Assembly (NCBI RefSeq): GCF_001270745.1
Contig: NZ_KQ434755.1
Coordinates: forward strand, 62,001-126,000
Origin: Jiangella muralis
GTDB taxonomy: Bacteria > Actinomycetota > Actinomycetes > Jiangellales > Jiangellaceae
DNA: 64,000 bases
Direction: 5' to 3'
Part shown: one piece after another, positions 52,084-60,841 of the stretch
How positions within the stretch are numbered: position 1 is the stretch's first letter
How the letters are laid out: every line of letters begins with the position of its first letter
Notes under the pieces: generated by a model
The model's database searches: none
The model's input: the letters and a program-made list of their open reading frames with translations, nothing else
What the model was told of the DNA's origin: nothing
Made by a program: the position numbers and the translations under genes

Positions 52084-53633
52084 CACTGACCTGAACGCCA
52101 GAGCTGGTCCGCCGGATACATGAGGTAGGACGTCGCAGCGAAGCCGTGGATCTCCGGCCCCAGCGCAACGATGCGGTCGGGGTTGGCGATCGGGACGTAC
52201 GGCTGCTCTTCCGCCCACCACTGCTCGAGGCGCTGGGTGGCCGCGACTCCGCTCGCCTGGTCGGTCGCCGCGTCGAGGTCCGCGAACCCGTTGTTGATCG
52301 TCGCGGTGGCTTCCTCGTCCAGCCCGGGGATCATGTAGGGCATCAGGCTGAACACGTCACCGACGCTCGGGGACACGCTGCTCATGTCGGCGATGTTGAG
52401 GTGGTACTCACCGTTCATCAGGAGGTCGTTCATCACTTCGAGCTCGACCGGCTGCAGGGCAATGTTGATACCGACGTCCTCGAGCATCTGTTCGACGATC
52501 TGACTCCCTCGGTTGAGCACGGGGTTGTCGCCCGGTGCGAGCATGACGATCTCCTCGCCGTCGTAGCCCGACTCCGCGAGCTCGGCACGAGCCCGCTCCG
52601 GGTCGAAGGAGTAGTCGTCGCACTCGCATGCCGCCGAGCCCTCGACACCCTGTGGCAGAGCGGCGCCCGCCACCTCGGCGAAGCCGCGGTAGACAGCGTC
52701 GACGTAGGCGTCACGGTCGATCGCGAACGACACCGCGCGCCGGAACCGGACGTCGTCGGTGGGGGAGCGTTGGAGGTTGAACCACGCACTCTGCACCGTC
52801 GACGCCGGGTGGACGACGTACCTGTCCGATTCGGGAATGACGTCCGCGACGTCGGCGGGCACCGCCTCGATCACATCGATGTCGCCACGCTGGTACTGAA
52901 GCAGTCTCTGGTTCGCGTCGGCGACGATCTCGTAGGTGATCGAGTCCAGGTAGGGGCGCTCGTCGTCGTAGTAGTGCGGGTTCCTGACCATCGTCAGCGT
53001 CTGGCCGGGCTTGTACTCGTCGACCATGAACGGGCCGGCACCCACCGGCGAGGCGTAGAAGTCCTCACGCGTGCGTCCACCGAAATCCTTGGGGACGATC
53101 ACCGACGCGCCTGCGCCGATCCAGCTGAGCGTCACCGAACTCGGCTGCTTCAGCTCGATGGCGACTGAGTCGTCGCTCAGCGCCGTGGCTCCGGTGATGC
53201 TGGCGTACAGCGGGCCGTACCCGACGTTCTGCTGCCACTGCTCGACAGAAAAGACCACGTCAGCGGCCGTGACCGGGGATCCGTCGCTGAAGGTCGCACC
53301 GTCGCGCAGGTGGAACGTGATGGTGCGACCGGACTCCTCGACCTCCCATTCCTCCGCCAGCCCGCCGGACACGCCGGAGGGTGCTTCGGGATCGGGCCGC
53401 AACAGGCCCTCCATGACCATCGGCAGTGTCTGCAGGCTCTGGACCGTGAACGCCGTGTCGGGGTCCCAGCTGCCGATGTCCGCGGCGCGGGCGATCGTGA
53501 CGCTGCCGCCGCGTACCGGTTCAGCGGCCTCTTCGTCGTTCCTGGATGTCGTGGACGCTGACGAGCAGGCCGCAAGAACGGTCGCGCCGAGCAAGGCGCC
53601 GACGGCCAGCCTCGTCGAGTTCGAGTACCGCAT
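52083..53633 (-). CDS. Peptide-binding lipoprotein of ABC importer (SBP family 5)
   Basis: A 516-residue solute-binding lipoprotein. The signal peptide ends in the lipobox LAAC at about residue 23. Family-5 blocks include TFHLRDGATFSDGSPVTAADVVFS, SPVGAGPFMVDEYKPGQ and YDDERPYLDSITYEIV. It is only distantly similar to the binding protein at 18-19.7 kb, so the two importers probably recognise different compounds. It is encoded 60 bases after the amidohydrolase on the same strand. Confidence 0.93.
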   Translation of the reverse strand: MRYSNSTRLAVGALLGATVLAACSSASTTSRNDEEAAEPVRGGSVTIARAADIGSWDPDTAFTVQSLQTLPMVMEGLLRPDPEAPSGVSGGLAEEWEVEESGRTITFHLRDGATFSDGSPVTAADVVFSVEQWQQNVGYGPLYASITGATALSDDSVAIELKQPSSVTLSWIGAGASVIVPKDFGGRTREDFYASPVGAGPFMVDEYKPGQTLTMVRNPHYYDDERPYLDSITYEIVADANQRLLQYQRGDIDVIEAVPADVADVIPESDRYVVHPASTVQSAWFNLQRSPTDDVRFRRAVSFAIDRDAYVDAVYRGFAEVAGAALPQGVEGSAACECDDYSFDPERARAELAESGYDGEEIVMLAPGDNPVLNRGSQIVEQMLEDVGINIALQPVELEVMNDLLMNGEYHLNIADMSSVSPSVGDVFSLMPYMIPGLDEEATATINNGFADLDAATDQASGVAATQRLEQWWAEEQPYVPIANPDRIVALGPEIHGFAATSYLMYPADQLWRSGQ

Positions 53634-53693
53634 GTCGATCGTTCTCCTCGTCTGTGCCGGTGTGATCGAAGAGAGCCGGAAGGGACGGGCGCC

Positions 53694-54548
53694 CTAGTCC
53701 TTCCAGAACAGGCGCCGTGCGTTCTCGCCCATCAGGGCCGCTGTCACCGTCGCCGGCAGGTCGATGTCGGACCACTCACGCACGACCCGCTGGATCGGCA
53801 TGACCGGCCAGTCGGAGGCGAACAGCACCTGCCCCGCCAGCAACGAGGGGAGGTAGCTGCGCACGACGTCCCACCCGGTGCCCGGACGGTCGATGTACTT
53901 CGGAGCCAGCCCGCCGAACTCGAGATGCACCGTGGGGTGCCGACGCGCGACGGCGCACAGCTCCGCGGCCCACGGCCACCCGGCGTGGCAGGCCACGAGC
54001 TGCAGGTCCGGGAAGTCGCACGCGACCTGGTCGAGGAGTTCGGGGCGCTCGTGGCGCATCGGGTGCATCCGGGAGTAGTTGATGCCCGTGTGGATCGCGA
54101 CGACCAGGCCCAGCTCCTCTGCGCGGGCGTAGCTGGGGTACAGCCGCCGGTCGTCGATGGAGAGCCCGAAGAAGGCAGGTTGCACGTTGACGCCGACCAG
54201 ACCCATGCGATGGATCGCGTCGACCTGCCGGGCCGCGACCGTCGGCCGCTCCGGCGGCATCGTGAGGGTGCCGACGCCGACGAACACGTCGCGGTGTGCC
54301 TCGACCATCTCCGCTGTCGCGTCGTTGAGCTGCTCGGCGTCGAATCCGCCCTCGTACTCGGCATGCAGGACGGCCTGGGACACGCCGGCGTCGGCGAGGT
54401 CGGTCAGCAGTCTGTGCCGGGTGCCGTTCTCGGACTTCGCGCTCAGGTCGAGGACGCGGTCGTACTGCTCCAGCAGCCGTGCCGGCGTACCGCCCACGGT
54501 CGGTTTCCGGCACTCGAATGGAAGCCTGACGCGCGCATCGATGAGCAT
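53694..54548 (-). CDS. Amidohydrolase family 2 (TIM-barrel metal-dependent hydrolase/decarboxylase-like)
   Basis: A 284-residue TIM-barrel protein of the ACMSD/amidohydrolase-2 group. Metal-site residues are the His of AIHTGINYS, the His of ACHAGWPW and the Asp of FASDWPV. The usual N-terminal HxH pair is missing (LIDARVRLP), so the metal site is altered or uses other ligands, as in some decarboxylases. The family hydrolyses or decarboxylates ring compounds. GGAGGAC lies four bases before the ATG. It is the first gene of the importer operon and diverges from the phosphotriesterase-like gene. Confidence 0.85.
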   Translation of the reverse strand: MLIDARVRLPFECRKPTVGGTPARLLEQYDRVLDLSAKSENGTRHRLLTDLADAGVSQAVLHAEYEGGFDAEQLNDATAEMVEAHRDVFVGVGTLTMPPERPTVAARQVDAIHRMGLVGVNVQPAFFGLSIDDRRLYPSYARAEELGLVVAIHTGINYSRMHPMRHERPELLDQVACDFPDLQLVACHAGWPWAAELCAVARRHPTVHLEFGGLAPKYIDRPGTGWDVVRSYLPSLLAGQVLFASDWPVMPIQRVVREWSDIDLPATVTAALMGENARRLFWKD

Positions 54549-54562
54549 TCAAGTCCTCCGAA

Positions 54563-54584
54563 TTTGATCGATCGTTCGACACAG
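54563..54584. promoter_or_regulatory. Operator-like element between amidohydrolase and phosphotriesterase-like genes
   Basis: On the minus strand the sequence reads TGTCGAACGATCGATCAAA. Aligned to TGTCGATCGATTGACAAA from the 44.38 kb palindrome it agrees at 14 of 18 positions. It lies just upstream of the amidohydrolase ribosome site and about 70 bases before the phosphotriesterase-like gene, so a bound repressor could block both. Confidence 0.5.
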
Positions 54585-54648
54585 GGTCCGCCCGGGAGCT
54601 GATAATGTCAAGACCTGAAGTTGGCCATTCGTTCGATGAAGGTTGAGC

Positions 54649-55728
54649 ATGAGCGAACCGGTGCAGAGGGTCCTCCGCACAGTCCTGGGCGACATCCCCG
54701 TCGCGGCCGCAGGACACATCCAGCCGCACGAGCACGTCCTCTGCGACATGAGCGGCCTCGTCGACCCGGCGAACCCGAACGCTCGCGACTGGCACACCCT
54801 GCCCGCGACGGTTCGCGAGGCGATCGACCTCCCGGTCCGGCCCGACACCTACGACGCGATCAAGCGATCCGTCCTCAACCGGGACAACCTGCGCCTGTGC
54901 TCCGAGGAAGACGCGATCTCGGAGCTCATGGAGTACGTCGGCCTGGGCGGCGGCACCATGGTCGACTCCTCCACGATCGGCCTCGGGCGCGACCCGCTCG
55001 GCCTGGCCCGGGTCTCACGACGCACCGGCGTCCACATCGTGATGGGCTCCGGCTACTACGTGCACGCGTTGCACCCGCGCCATGTGGCCGGGGCGACGGT
55101 CGACGATCTCACCGAGGAGATCAGCGCGGACGTCACCGTAGGGATCGACGGCGTCCGAGCGGGCCTCATCGGGGAGATCGGACTCAGCTCCCCCCTGCAT
55201 CCCGACGAGGCGAAGGTGCTCGAAGCGGCGCTGCAGGCGCAGTCGCACACCGGAGCGGCAGTGCAGATCCACCCAGGCCGTGCCACGACAGCCCCGTTGG
55301 AGGCGATGTCGCTGGTGGAGCAGTTCGGGGCCGATCCCAGCCGCGTGATCATGTCTCATCTCGATCGCACCATCTGGCACGCCGATGACTTCCTCGCCCT
55401 GGCCCGCACCGGCTGCTATCTCGAGTTCGACCTGTTCGGGCAGGAGTCGAGCTATTACGCCTTCAACCCAGACGCCCGCCGGCCCAATGACCGGACCCGC
55501 GTCGAATGGCTGACCACGCTCGCCGCGGAGGGGTACGCCGACCGGCTGCTGGTGTCTCAGGACATCTGCCAGAAGGTCTACCTGCGGCGCTACGGTGGAC
55601 CGGGGTACGGCCACATCCTCCGGTCGGTGCTCGGCCTCATGCGCAGCTGCGGATGGCGGGACGAGGACATCGAGCAAGTCACCCATCACAACCCCGCAAC
55701 AGCACTGGGAATCCAGGAGGTCCGGTGA
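54649..55728 (+). CDS. Phosphotriesterase-family metallohydrolase (lactonase-like)
   Basis: A 359-residue enzyme of the PTE superfamily. The first metal pair is in GHIQPHEHVLCD. The bridging position reads GEIGLSS, with Glu instead of the carbamylated Lys of true phosphotriesterases. The other ligands are the His of IHPGR, the His of SHLDR and the Asp of SQDICQK. Many natural members of this family are lactonases or have no known substrate, so phosphotriester hydrolysis should not be assumed. ATG at 54649 is preferred over TTG at 54643 because GAAGG precedes it. The TetR gene overlaps the stop. Confidence 0.88.
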   Translation: MSEPVQRVLRTVLGDIPVAAAGHIQPHEHVLCDMSGLVDPANPNARDWHTLPATVREAIDLPVRPDTYDAIKRSVLNRDNLRLCSEEDAISELMEYVGLGGGTMVDSSTIGLGRDPLGLARVSRRTGVHIVMGSGYYVHALHPRHVAGATVDDLTEEISADVTVGIDGVRAGLIGEIGLSSPLHPDEAKVLEAALQAQSHTGAAVQIHPGRATTAPLEAMSLVEQFGADPSRVIMSHLDRTIWHADDFLALARTGCYLEFDLFGQESSYYAFNPDARRPNDRTRVEWLTTLAAEGYADRLLVSQDICQKVYLRRYGGPGYGHILRSVLGLMRSCGWRDEDIEQVTHHNPATALGIQEVR

Positions 55729-56435
55729 GCACAGCCGCCGCACGAGGCAAGACCCCGACACGACAGACGCGCGGCAAGCGGACCGAGCAGGAGATCTTGA
55801 GCGCCGCGACCTGGCTTCTGTCGGAGCGGGGCTTTCATGGCACCGGCATCCGCGACATCGCCGACGCCGCGCAGGTCGCGGTCTCCGCCATGTACTACTA
55901 CGCCGCGTCCAAGCAGCAGCTGCTGGAACAGATCATGACCGACTCCCTCGACATCCTCGCTGCGAGCGCCCGCAAGGCAACCGCCGATCTCGAGGACCCC
56001 GCCGCCAAGCTGGTGACGGTCATCGGCACGCACGTGCTGTTCCACACCACCAACCCGCGGTCCGCCCGAGTCACCGACCAGGACTTCCCGGCCTTGACCG
56101 GCGCCCTGCGCACGCGCATCCTCGCACGGCGTGACGACTACGAGTCCGTGTGGAGAGACATCATCGAGGACGGCGTCCGGCAGGGGACGTTCGCCGACCG
56201 CGGATCGCTGGCGCGGCTCGCGTTGTTGCAGATGACCACCGGTGTCGCCCAGTGGTACCGGCCGCGTGGGGGCTTGACGGCCGAAGAGGTCTGGCAGCAG
56301 TTCGCGGTGATGTCACTGGCCATGCTCGGCTCGAACCGGATGGTGGACGACCTGGAGATTCCTACGGCGGCGACACTCTCGGCGCTCGTCCAGCTCTCCA
56401 GCGAACCACGTCGGCGACCGCCCGGGCTCCGGTGA
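55725..56435 (+). CDS. TetR-family transcriptional regulator
   Basis: A 236-residue TetR protein. The helix-turn-helix is IRDIADAAQVAVSAMYYYAASKQQLLEQI near residues 42-70, followed by an all-helical ligand domain with a DQDFPAL segment. The GTG start follows CAGGAGG and overlaps the phosphotriesterase-like stop. It is encoded between two enzymes of the catabolic locus, and related operator-like sequences occur in two divergent regions of the locus (44.38 and 54.57 kb). It is therefore the probable local repressor, relieved by an intermediate such as an acyl-CoA or a lactone. Binding has not been shown. Confidence 0.9.
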   Translation: MSTAAARGKTPTRQTRGKRTEQEILSAATWLLSERGFHGTGIRDIADAAQVAVSAMYYYAASKQQLLEQIMTDSLDILAASARKATADLEDPAAKLVTVIGTHVLFHTTNPRSARVTDQDFPALTGALRTRILARRDDYESVWRDIIEDGVRQGTFADRGSLARLALLQMTTGVAQWYRPRGGLTAEEVWQQFAVMSLAMLGSNRMVDDLEIPTAATLSALVQLSSEPRRRPPGLR

Positions 56436-56440
56436 CACCG

Positions 56441-57952
56441 ATGAACAATCGATCGGACCGTGCCGGCATGGGCACACGAATCACCGACTTCGTCGCCAGC
56501 TGGGCGGCAGCCAGCCCCGGCCGCGAAGCAGCGATCGACTCGCACCGCAGACTGACGTACCACGATCTGCTCGCCGAGGTCGACCTGTGGTCATCGGCCC
56601 TCCTGCATGCCGGTGTGTCCCGGGGAGACAGGGTCATGTGCCGGAGCAAACCCGGTGTCGACTCGTGGGCGTGCTTCCTCGGGACCGCGTCGATCGGCGC
56701 GATCTGGGTCGGCGTCACAGCACGTCAGACGCCGCGGGAGCTGTCGGCGTTGGCAACCGACAGCGCTCCGGCCGTCAAGATCGACCTCCTCGATCACGAC
56801 GCCGGTGTCGTCGACGAGACCTGGTGGTCGAAGGACACGGTTCTCGGATCGAACGTGCTGAACGGGCAGCTGGCACGCGCGCGGAGACGGGTCGAGGCCA
56901 CCGATCCGGCGGCCATGATCTACACCTCGGGCACGACCGGTGTACCGAAGGGCGCCTTGATCCCCCATCGCGCGTTGGTCTACTGCGGCCGGATCCAGGC
57001 CGGCCATTGGTACCCGCTGCCGCCGCGCCAGCTCTGCGATCTTCCGATGAACCACATCGGCGGCCTGGGCGACATCTGCACCTCGACCCTCGTGGCCGGC
57101 GGAACGCTCGTGTTCCGCGACCGGTTCGACCCCGAGGCCGCCGTACGGCTGATCGACCGCGAGGGCGTCACCCACTTGTACTACATCCCCACCCAGCTGC
57201 TCGCGATGGTCAGGAGCGACGCCTGGAAGAACGCGGACCTGTCGTCGCTCGAATGGATCATCTGGGGCGGAGCGAGCGCACCGCGCGAGCTGCTGGTCGC
57301 GCTGAGCGCTACCGGCGCGCGTCTGGGGACGAGCTACAGCCTCACGGAGTCGGTCGGATCGATCACCTACACGGATGCCGAGGATCCGATCGGCACCTTG
57401 ACGTGGAGCATCGGCCGGGTCGACCCGAACTACGAGGTTCGGCTTGCCACCGCCGACGGAGCCGACGCCGCCACCGGAAAGATGGGGGAGATCTGGACGC
57501 GCGGCGACCACGTCTTCGCCGGGTACCACTGCGACCCGGAGAAGACGGCCGCCACCATCGACGCTGAAGGTTGGCTGCACACAGGCGATCTCGCGGTCCA
57601 GGAGCCGGACGGCAGCATCCGGCTCGTCGGGCGGCTCAGCGACATGTTCAAATCAGGCGGCTTCAACGTCTACCCGCGCGAGATCGAGAACGTGCTGGAG
57701 CAGCATCCTGCCGTCCGGATCGCGGTCGTCGTATCCGCTCCACACCCCACCTGGGGAGAAGTCGGCCACGCGTTCGTCGTCGCCGAGCCGGGCACGTCAC
57801 CCGAGGTGCTACGCGACTTCGCCGCTCAGCGCCTGGCCAACTACAAGATCCCGAAGCGTTTCGGTCTCGTACCCGAGCTTCCGCTCCTGAGCAACGGCAA
57901 GGTGGACCGAAAGGCACTCGCCCGGCTCGCACGCGCGGAAACAGTCACCTGA
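56441..57952 (+). CDS. Acyl-CoA synthetase/ligase (AMP-binding, ANL superfamily)
   Basis: A 503-residue adenylate-forming enzyme. The P-loop is IYTSGTTGVPKGAL, the A5-like region is GTSYSLTESVG, the A7 motif is LHTGDLAV, the hinge is RLSDMFKSGGFNVYP and the catalytic Lys is in LLSNGKVDRK. It activates a carboxylic acid as an acyl-AMP and transfers it to CoA. ATG at 56441, five bases after the TetR stop, is the simplest start; ATG at 56468 is an alternative. In this locus it probably activates the acid released by the amidase, M20 or S9 enzymes for further breakdown. Confidence 0.92.
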   Translation: MNNRSDRAGMGTRITDFVASWAAASPGREAAIDSHRRLTYHDLLAEVDLWSSALLHAGVSRGDRVMCRSKPGVDSWACFLGTASIGAIWVGVTARQTPRELSALATDSAPAVKIDLLDHDAGVVDETWWSKDTVLGSNVLNGQLARARRRVEATDPAAMIYTSGTTGVPKGALIPHRALVYCGRIQAGHWYPLPPRQLCDLPMNHIGGLGDICTSTLVAGGTLVFRDRFDPEAAVRLIDREGVTHLYYIPTQLLAMVRSDAWKNADLSSLEWIIWGGASAPRELLVALSATGARLGTSYSLTESVGSITYTDAEDPIGTLTWSIGRVDPNYEVRLATADGADAATGKMGEIWTRGDHVFAGYHCDPEKTAATIDAEGWLHTGDLAVQEPDGSIRLVGRLSDMFKSGGFNVYPREIENVLEQHPAVRIAVVVSAPHPTWGEVGHAFVVAEPGTSPEVLRDFAAQRLANYKIPKRFGLVPELPLLSNGKVDRKALARLARAETVT

Positions 57953-58041
57953 ATCGGCCGTGGCCGGTCGGGCGCCACGACGTCTGCCAATCCTGAACCC
58001 ATGAGCACATTCTGGCCCTGCGGAGTACACGGCGGAGTCGT

Positions 58042-58057
58042 GACAGGTGCACCTGTC
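58042..58057. promoter_or_regulatory. Perfect 16-base palindrome upstream of the DedA-family gene
   Basis: GACAGGTG-CACCTGTC is a perfect 16-base palindrome, 31 bases before the DedA-type start. Its size and symmetry suggest a dimeric repressor site. No regulator gene is next to it, and the sequence does not match the TetR elements at 42 or 44 kb. Confidence 0.5.
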
Positions 58058-58088
58058 GATTGATCGGTGGATCGCTCAGCCTTGAATC

Positions 58089-58811
58089 ATGAGCATCGTC
58101 GACCGAACGTCCAGCAGCCTGGCGGCTGCCGGCGCCATTCCGAGAGAGACCAACTCCTGGCGCCGGTTCGTGCCGTGGCAGGGGCGCGCCACCCGCCTGG
58201 ATATGGCCCTGATGGGCGCGATCCTCGGGGTGGTGGCGCTCGGGTTGGTGTTGCGGCCGCTGAAGCCGTTCCTGCTCGCCTCGCATCCGGTCATGCTGGC
58301 GTTCCTCACCGGCGACCTCACGGCGATCGGCGCCGCCGCGGCGTTCGCCCGGATCGGTGAGGCCCCGCTCTGGCTGGTCGTGGTCGCCGGAGCCGCCGGC
58401 ATGGTGAAGTTCGACTGGCTCACCTGGTGGACCGGGCGGCAGTGGGGCTTGGGCATCGTCAGGATGTTCACGACCAGCGAGCGCGCCCTGCGGTTCGCCG
58501 GCCGCGCCACCGAGCTGCGGCCGTGGGCCCTGCGCGTCGCGGTCGTCCTCGCGGTGCTGCCCGGTGTCCCCACCCCGGTCGTGTACGCCATGGCAGGCAT
58601 GGCCGGGATGCGCCTGGCGACCTTCCTGATCCTGGACTTCGCCGGCGCGGTGGCGATGACCGGCCTGGTCGCGGGCCTCGGCTACGGGCTCGGTCAGCAG
58701 GCGGTCGGCGTCGTCCTGCTCATCGACCGGTACGCCTCGGTCGTGAGCCTCGCGATGATCGCCATCGCCGCACTGATCCCGGTGCTCAAGCGGCTGATCC
58801 GACGTCGATGA
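58089..58811 (+). CDS. DedA/VTT-domain integral membrane protein
   Basis: A 240-residue membrane protein with five or six hydrophobic segments. The segment LPGVPTPVVYAMAGMAGMRLATFLILD resembles the conserved region of DedA-family lipid scramblase/transporters, in which a Gly- and Pro-rich re-entrant hairpin precedes a helix. KFDWLTWWTGRQWG is also of that type. The natural substrate is unknown; some relatives affect membrane lipids or polymyxin resistance. The assignment is by family resemblance, and the gene stands alone between two small intergenic gaps. Confidence 0.75.
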   Translation: MSIVDRTSSSLAAAGAIPRETNSWRRFVPWQGRATRLDMALMGAILGVVALGLVLRPLKPFLLASHPVMLAFLTGDLTAIGAAAAFARIGEAPLWLVVVAGAAGMVKFDWLTWWTGRQWGLGIVRMFTTSERALRFAGRATELRPWALRVAVVLAVLPGVPTPVVYAMAGMAGMRLATFLILDFAGAVAMTGLVAGLGYGLGQQAVGVVLLIDRYASVVSLAMIAIAALIPVLKRLIRRR

Positions 58812-58925
58812 GGCCCCGAAGGTCACCGCGACCACCGGCGAAAGACAGGGAAGCGTCCCGACGTACGCGAGCCGGTTTCGGGCCTAGTGTCGGTCTCATC
58901 AGCACCGACCCAGGGGGGGACGATC

Positions 58926-59750
58926 ATGTCCAGCACTGTCAACGACCAGGAACTCAAGAGCCGCCTCCGCGCCATGTGGGCCTCCGGCGACTACCCGCAG
59001 ATGGTCGGCACCTTCCTGCTTCCGCTCGGTCCGCGCCTGGTCGAGGTGTGCGGCATCCAGGCCGGTGACCGCGTGCTCGACGTCGGATCCGGCACCGGCA
59101 ACGCGGCCATTCCGGCGGCGCGTGCGGGCGCGGACGTCACGGCCAGCGATCTCACGCCCGAGCTGCTCGACGTCGGCCGTACCGTCGCCGGGGCCGAGGG
59201 CCTGGAGCTGACCTGGGTCCCCGCCGACGCCGAGCACCTGCCCTTCGCCGACGACGAGTTCGATGTCGTGATGTCCTCGATCGGGGTCATGTTCGCTCCG
59301 CACCATCAGGCGGCCGCGGACGAGCTGGTGCGGGTCTGCAAGCCGGGCGGGACGATCGGGCTGCTGAGCTGGACCCCGGAGGGCATGATCGGCGACCTGT
59401 TCGCGACGATGAAGCCGTTCGCGCCGCCGCCCCCGCCCGGCGCGTCGTCCCCGCCGCTGTGGGGGAGCGAGGCCCACCTGGACGAGCTCCTCGGCGACCG
59501 GGTGACCTTCGCCAGGCGTGAACGGGCGATGTTGGAGATCACGGCGTTCACCCGCGCCCACGACTACGGCGAGCACTTCAAGGCGTTCTACGGACCCACG
59601 ATCGCGGCGCGCGCCAACGCGGAGAAGAACGACCTGGCGGAGAAGTTCGACGTGGCGCTCGAGGCGTTCTGCGACCGGTGGAACCGCGGCACCGACGAGC
59701 AGGCGCGGTTCGAGGCGGAGTACCTGCTGGCGGTCGGGACCAAGGGCTAG
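58926..59750 (+). CDS. Class I SAM-dependent methyltransferase
   Basis: A 274-residue methyltransferase. The SAM site is GDRVLDVGSGTGNAAIPAAR, the acidic residue after beta-2 is in VTASDLTPELL, and FDVVMSSIGVMFAP is the next motif. CKPGGTIGLLSW ends the Rossmann domain. A long C-terminal helical part follows. The ATG is preceded by a GGGGGGA run. It stands alone between the DedA gene and the convergent PhzF gene. The substrate is unknown. Confidence 0.88.
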   Translation: MSSTVNDQELKSRLRAMWASGDYPQMVGTFLLPLGPRLVEVCGIQAGDRVLDVGSGTGNAAIPAARAGADVTASDLTPELLDVGRTVAGAEGLELTWVPADAEHLPFADDEFDVVMSSIGVMFAPHHQAAADELVRVCKPGGTIGLLSWTPEGMIGDLFATMKPFAPPPPPGASSPPLWGSEAHLDELLGDRVTFARRERAMLEITAFTRAHDYGEHFKAFYGPTIAARANAEKNDLAEKFDVALEAFCDRWNRGTDEQARFEAEYLLAVGTKG

Positions 59751-59852
59751 GACGACGCGACGGACACCCCTGACCGTGACACGCCCCGCCCGGACGATCT
59801 GCCCAGCCGTGCCGCCTCGGCTGAGGAACGGATCCTGCCCACACGCATGGCG

Positions 59853-60779
59853 TCATCCCCTTGCCAAGGGATTCTCCGTGGACGGCCGGTGCTGGCCTCC
59901 GAGGTGGAGGATCCCGTCGGCTACGACCAGGCCGCCGCCGCTGAGCCGTACGAGGTCACCGGCGACGGTCACGCTGAGGCGGCTCGGCCGGCCGATCGCG
60001 TGGCCCTGCTCGACGACGACGGTGCTGCCGTCCGGAACGACGCCGTCGGCGACCAGGCGGGCGGCAAGCGGTCCGGCGGCGGTCCCGGTCGCCGGGTCCT
60101 CGCCGATTCCCATCGCGGGATTGAAGAAGCGGGCGTACGCGTGTGCCTCGTTCCGCGGGTCCTCCAGGCAGTACACGTAGCAGCCCTCTCCTCCCACGGC
60201 CCGCAGCGCAGCGGAGAGCCGGCGCGGGTCCGGTCGCGCCCGGTCGACGGCCTCGCTGGTCCGCAGCGGAGCCAGCAGATGCCCCGCGCCGGTCGAGACG
60301 ACCACGGCATCCGCCGCCGCGAGATCGTCCACACCGATGCCCAGGGCCGCGGCCAGCTCTGGCCGGTCCGGTGCGACACGTCCGAATCGGGGCGCCGCCT
60401 GGTCCATGGACACCACCACGCCCTCGTCCCACCGGTCGATCAGTACCGGGAGGAGGTCCCGGCCGATCTGCTGCACGAACCGTTCCCGGTCACGAGGCAA
60501 CCGCGCGGCTGCCAGCCACAGACAAGCCCCGAGGGCGTTGTGCCCCGCCCCGCCGACTTCTGCTCCGGTCGGTGTGAACGAGCGCAGCTTCCAGTCGGCG
60601 CCCTCGAGGTCGGGCTCGAGGATGAACGTGGTCTCCGACTGGTTGAACTCACGGGCCAGCGCCTGCATCTGCGGCTCTGACAGCTCGTCCGCATCCGGCA
60701 CGACGACCAGCGGGTTGCCTGACAGTGGACGAGACGCGAACACGTCCACGAAGAAGAACCGAGGTTCGATCACGGCCAT
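59853..60779 (-). CDS. PhzF family isomerase-like protein
   Basis: A 308-residue protein with the two-lobed diaminopimelate-epimerase-like fold of PhzF. The N-terminal FFFVDVFASRPLSGNPL is the family start. NQSETTF contains the catalytic Glu, GGAGHNALGA is the anion-binding loop of the first lobe and GEDPATGTAAG is the matching loop of the second. PhzF acts in phenazine synthesis, but most family members are not in phenazine loci, and none of the other phz genes are in this window. A general isomerase role is the safe call. Confidence 0.88.
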   Translation of the reverse strand: MAVIEPRFFFVDVFASRPLSGNPLVVVPDADELSEPQMQALAREFNQSETTFILEPDLEGADWKLRSFTPTGAEVGGAGHNALGACLWLAAARLPRDRERFVQQIGRDLLPVLIDRWDEGVVVSMDQAAPRFGRVAPDRPELAAALGIGVDDLAAADAVVVSTGAGHLLAPLRTSEAVDRARPDPRRLSAALRAVGGEGCYVYCLEDPRNEAHAYARFFNPAMGIGEDPATGTAAGPLAARLVADGVVPDGSTVVVEQGHAIGRPSRLSVTVAGDLVRLSGGGLVVADGILHLGGQHRPSTENPLARG

Positions 60780-60841
60780 GTCCCCTCAGTGGAGGGTGGG
60801 TTGGTAGACGAGTTCTCGGGTGTGGCTGTCGAGGGGTGAGG

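Noticed and set aside
53630-53645. TGTCGATCG near the binding-protein start as another TetR site
   Set aside because: The match to the 44 kb palindrome stops after about nine bases and it overlaps the ribosome site and start codon, so chance is likely.
59858-59870. CCCTT-GCC-AAGGG as a terminator of the PhzF gene
   Set aside because: It lies inside the last codons of the gene, the stem is short and no T-tract follows.
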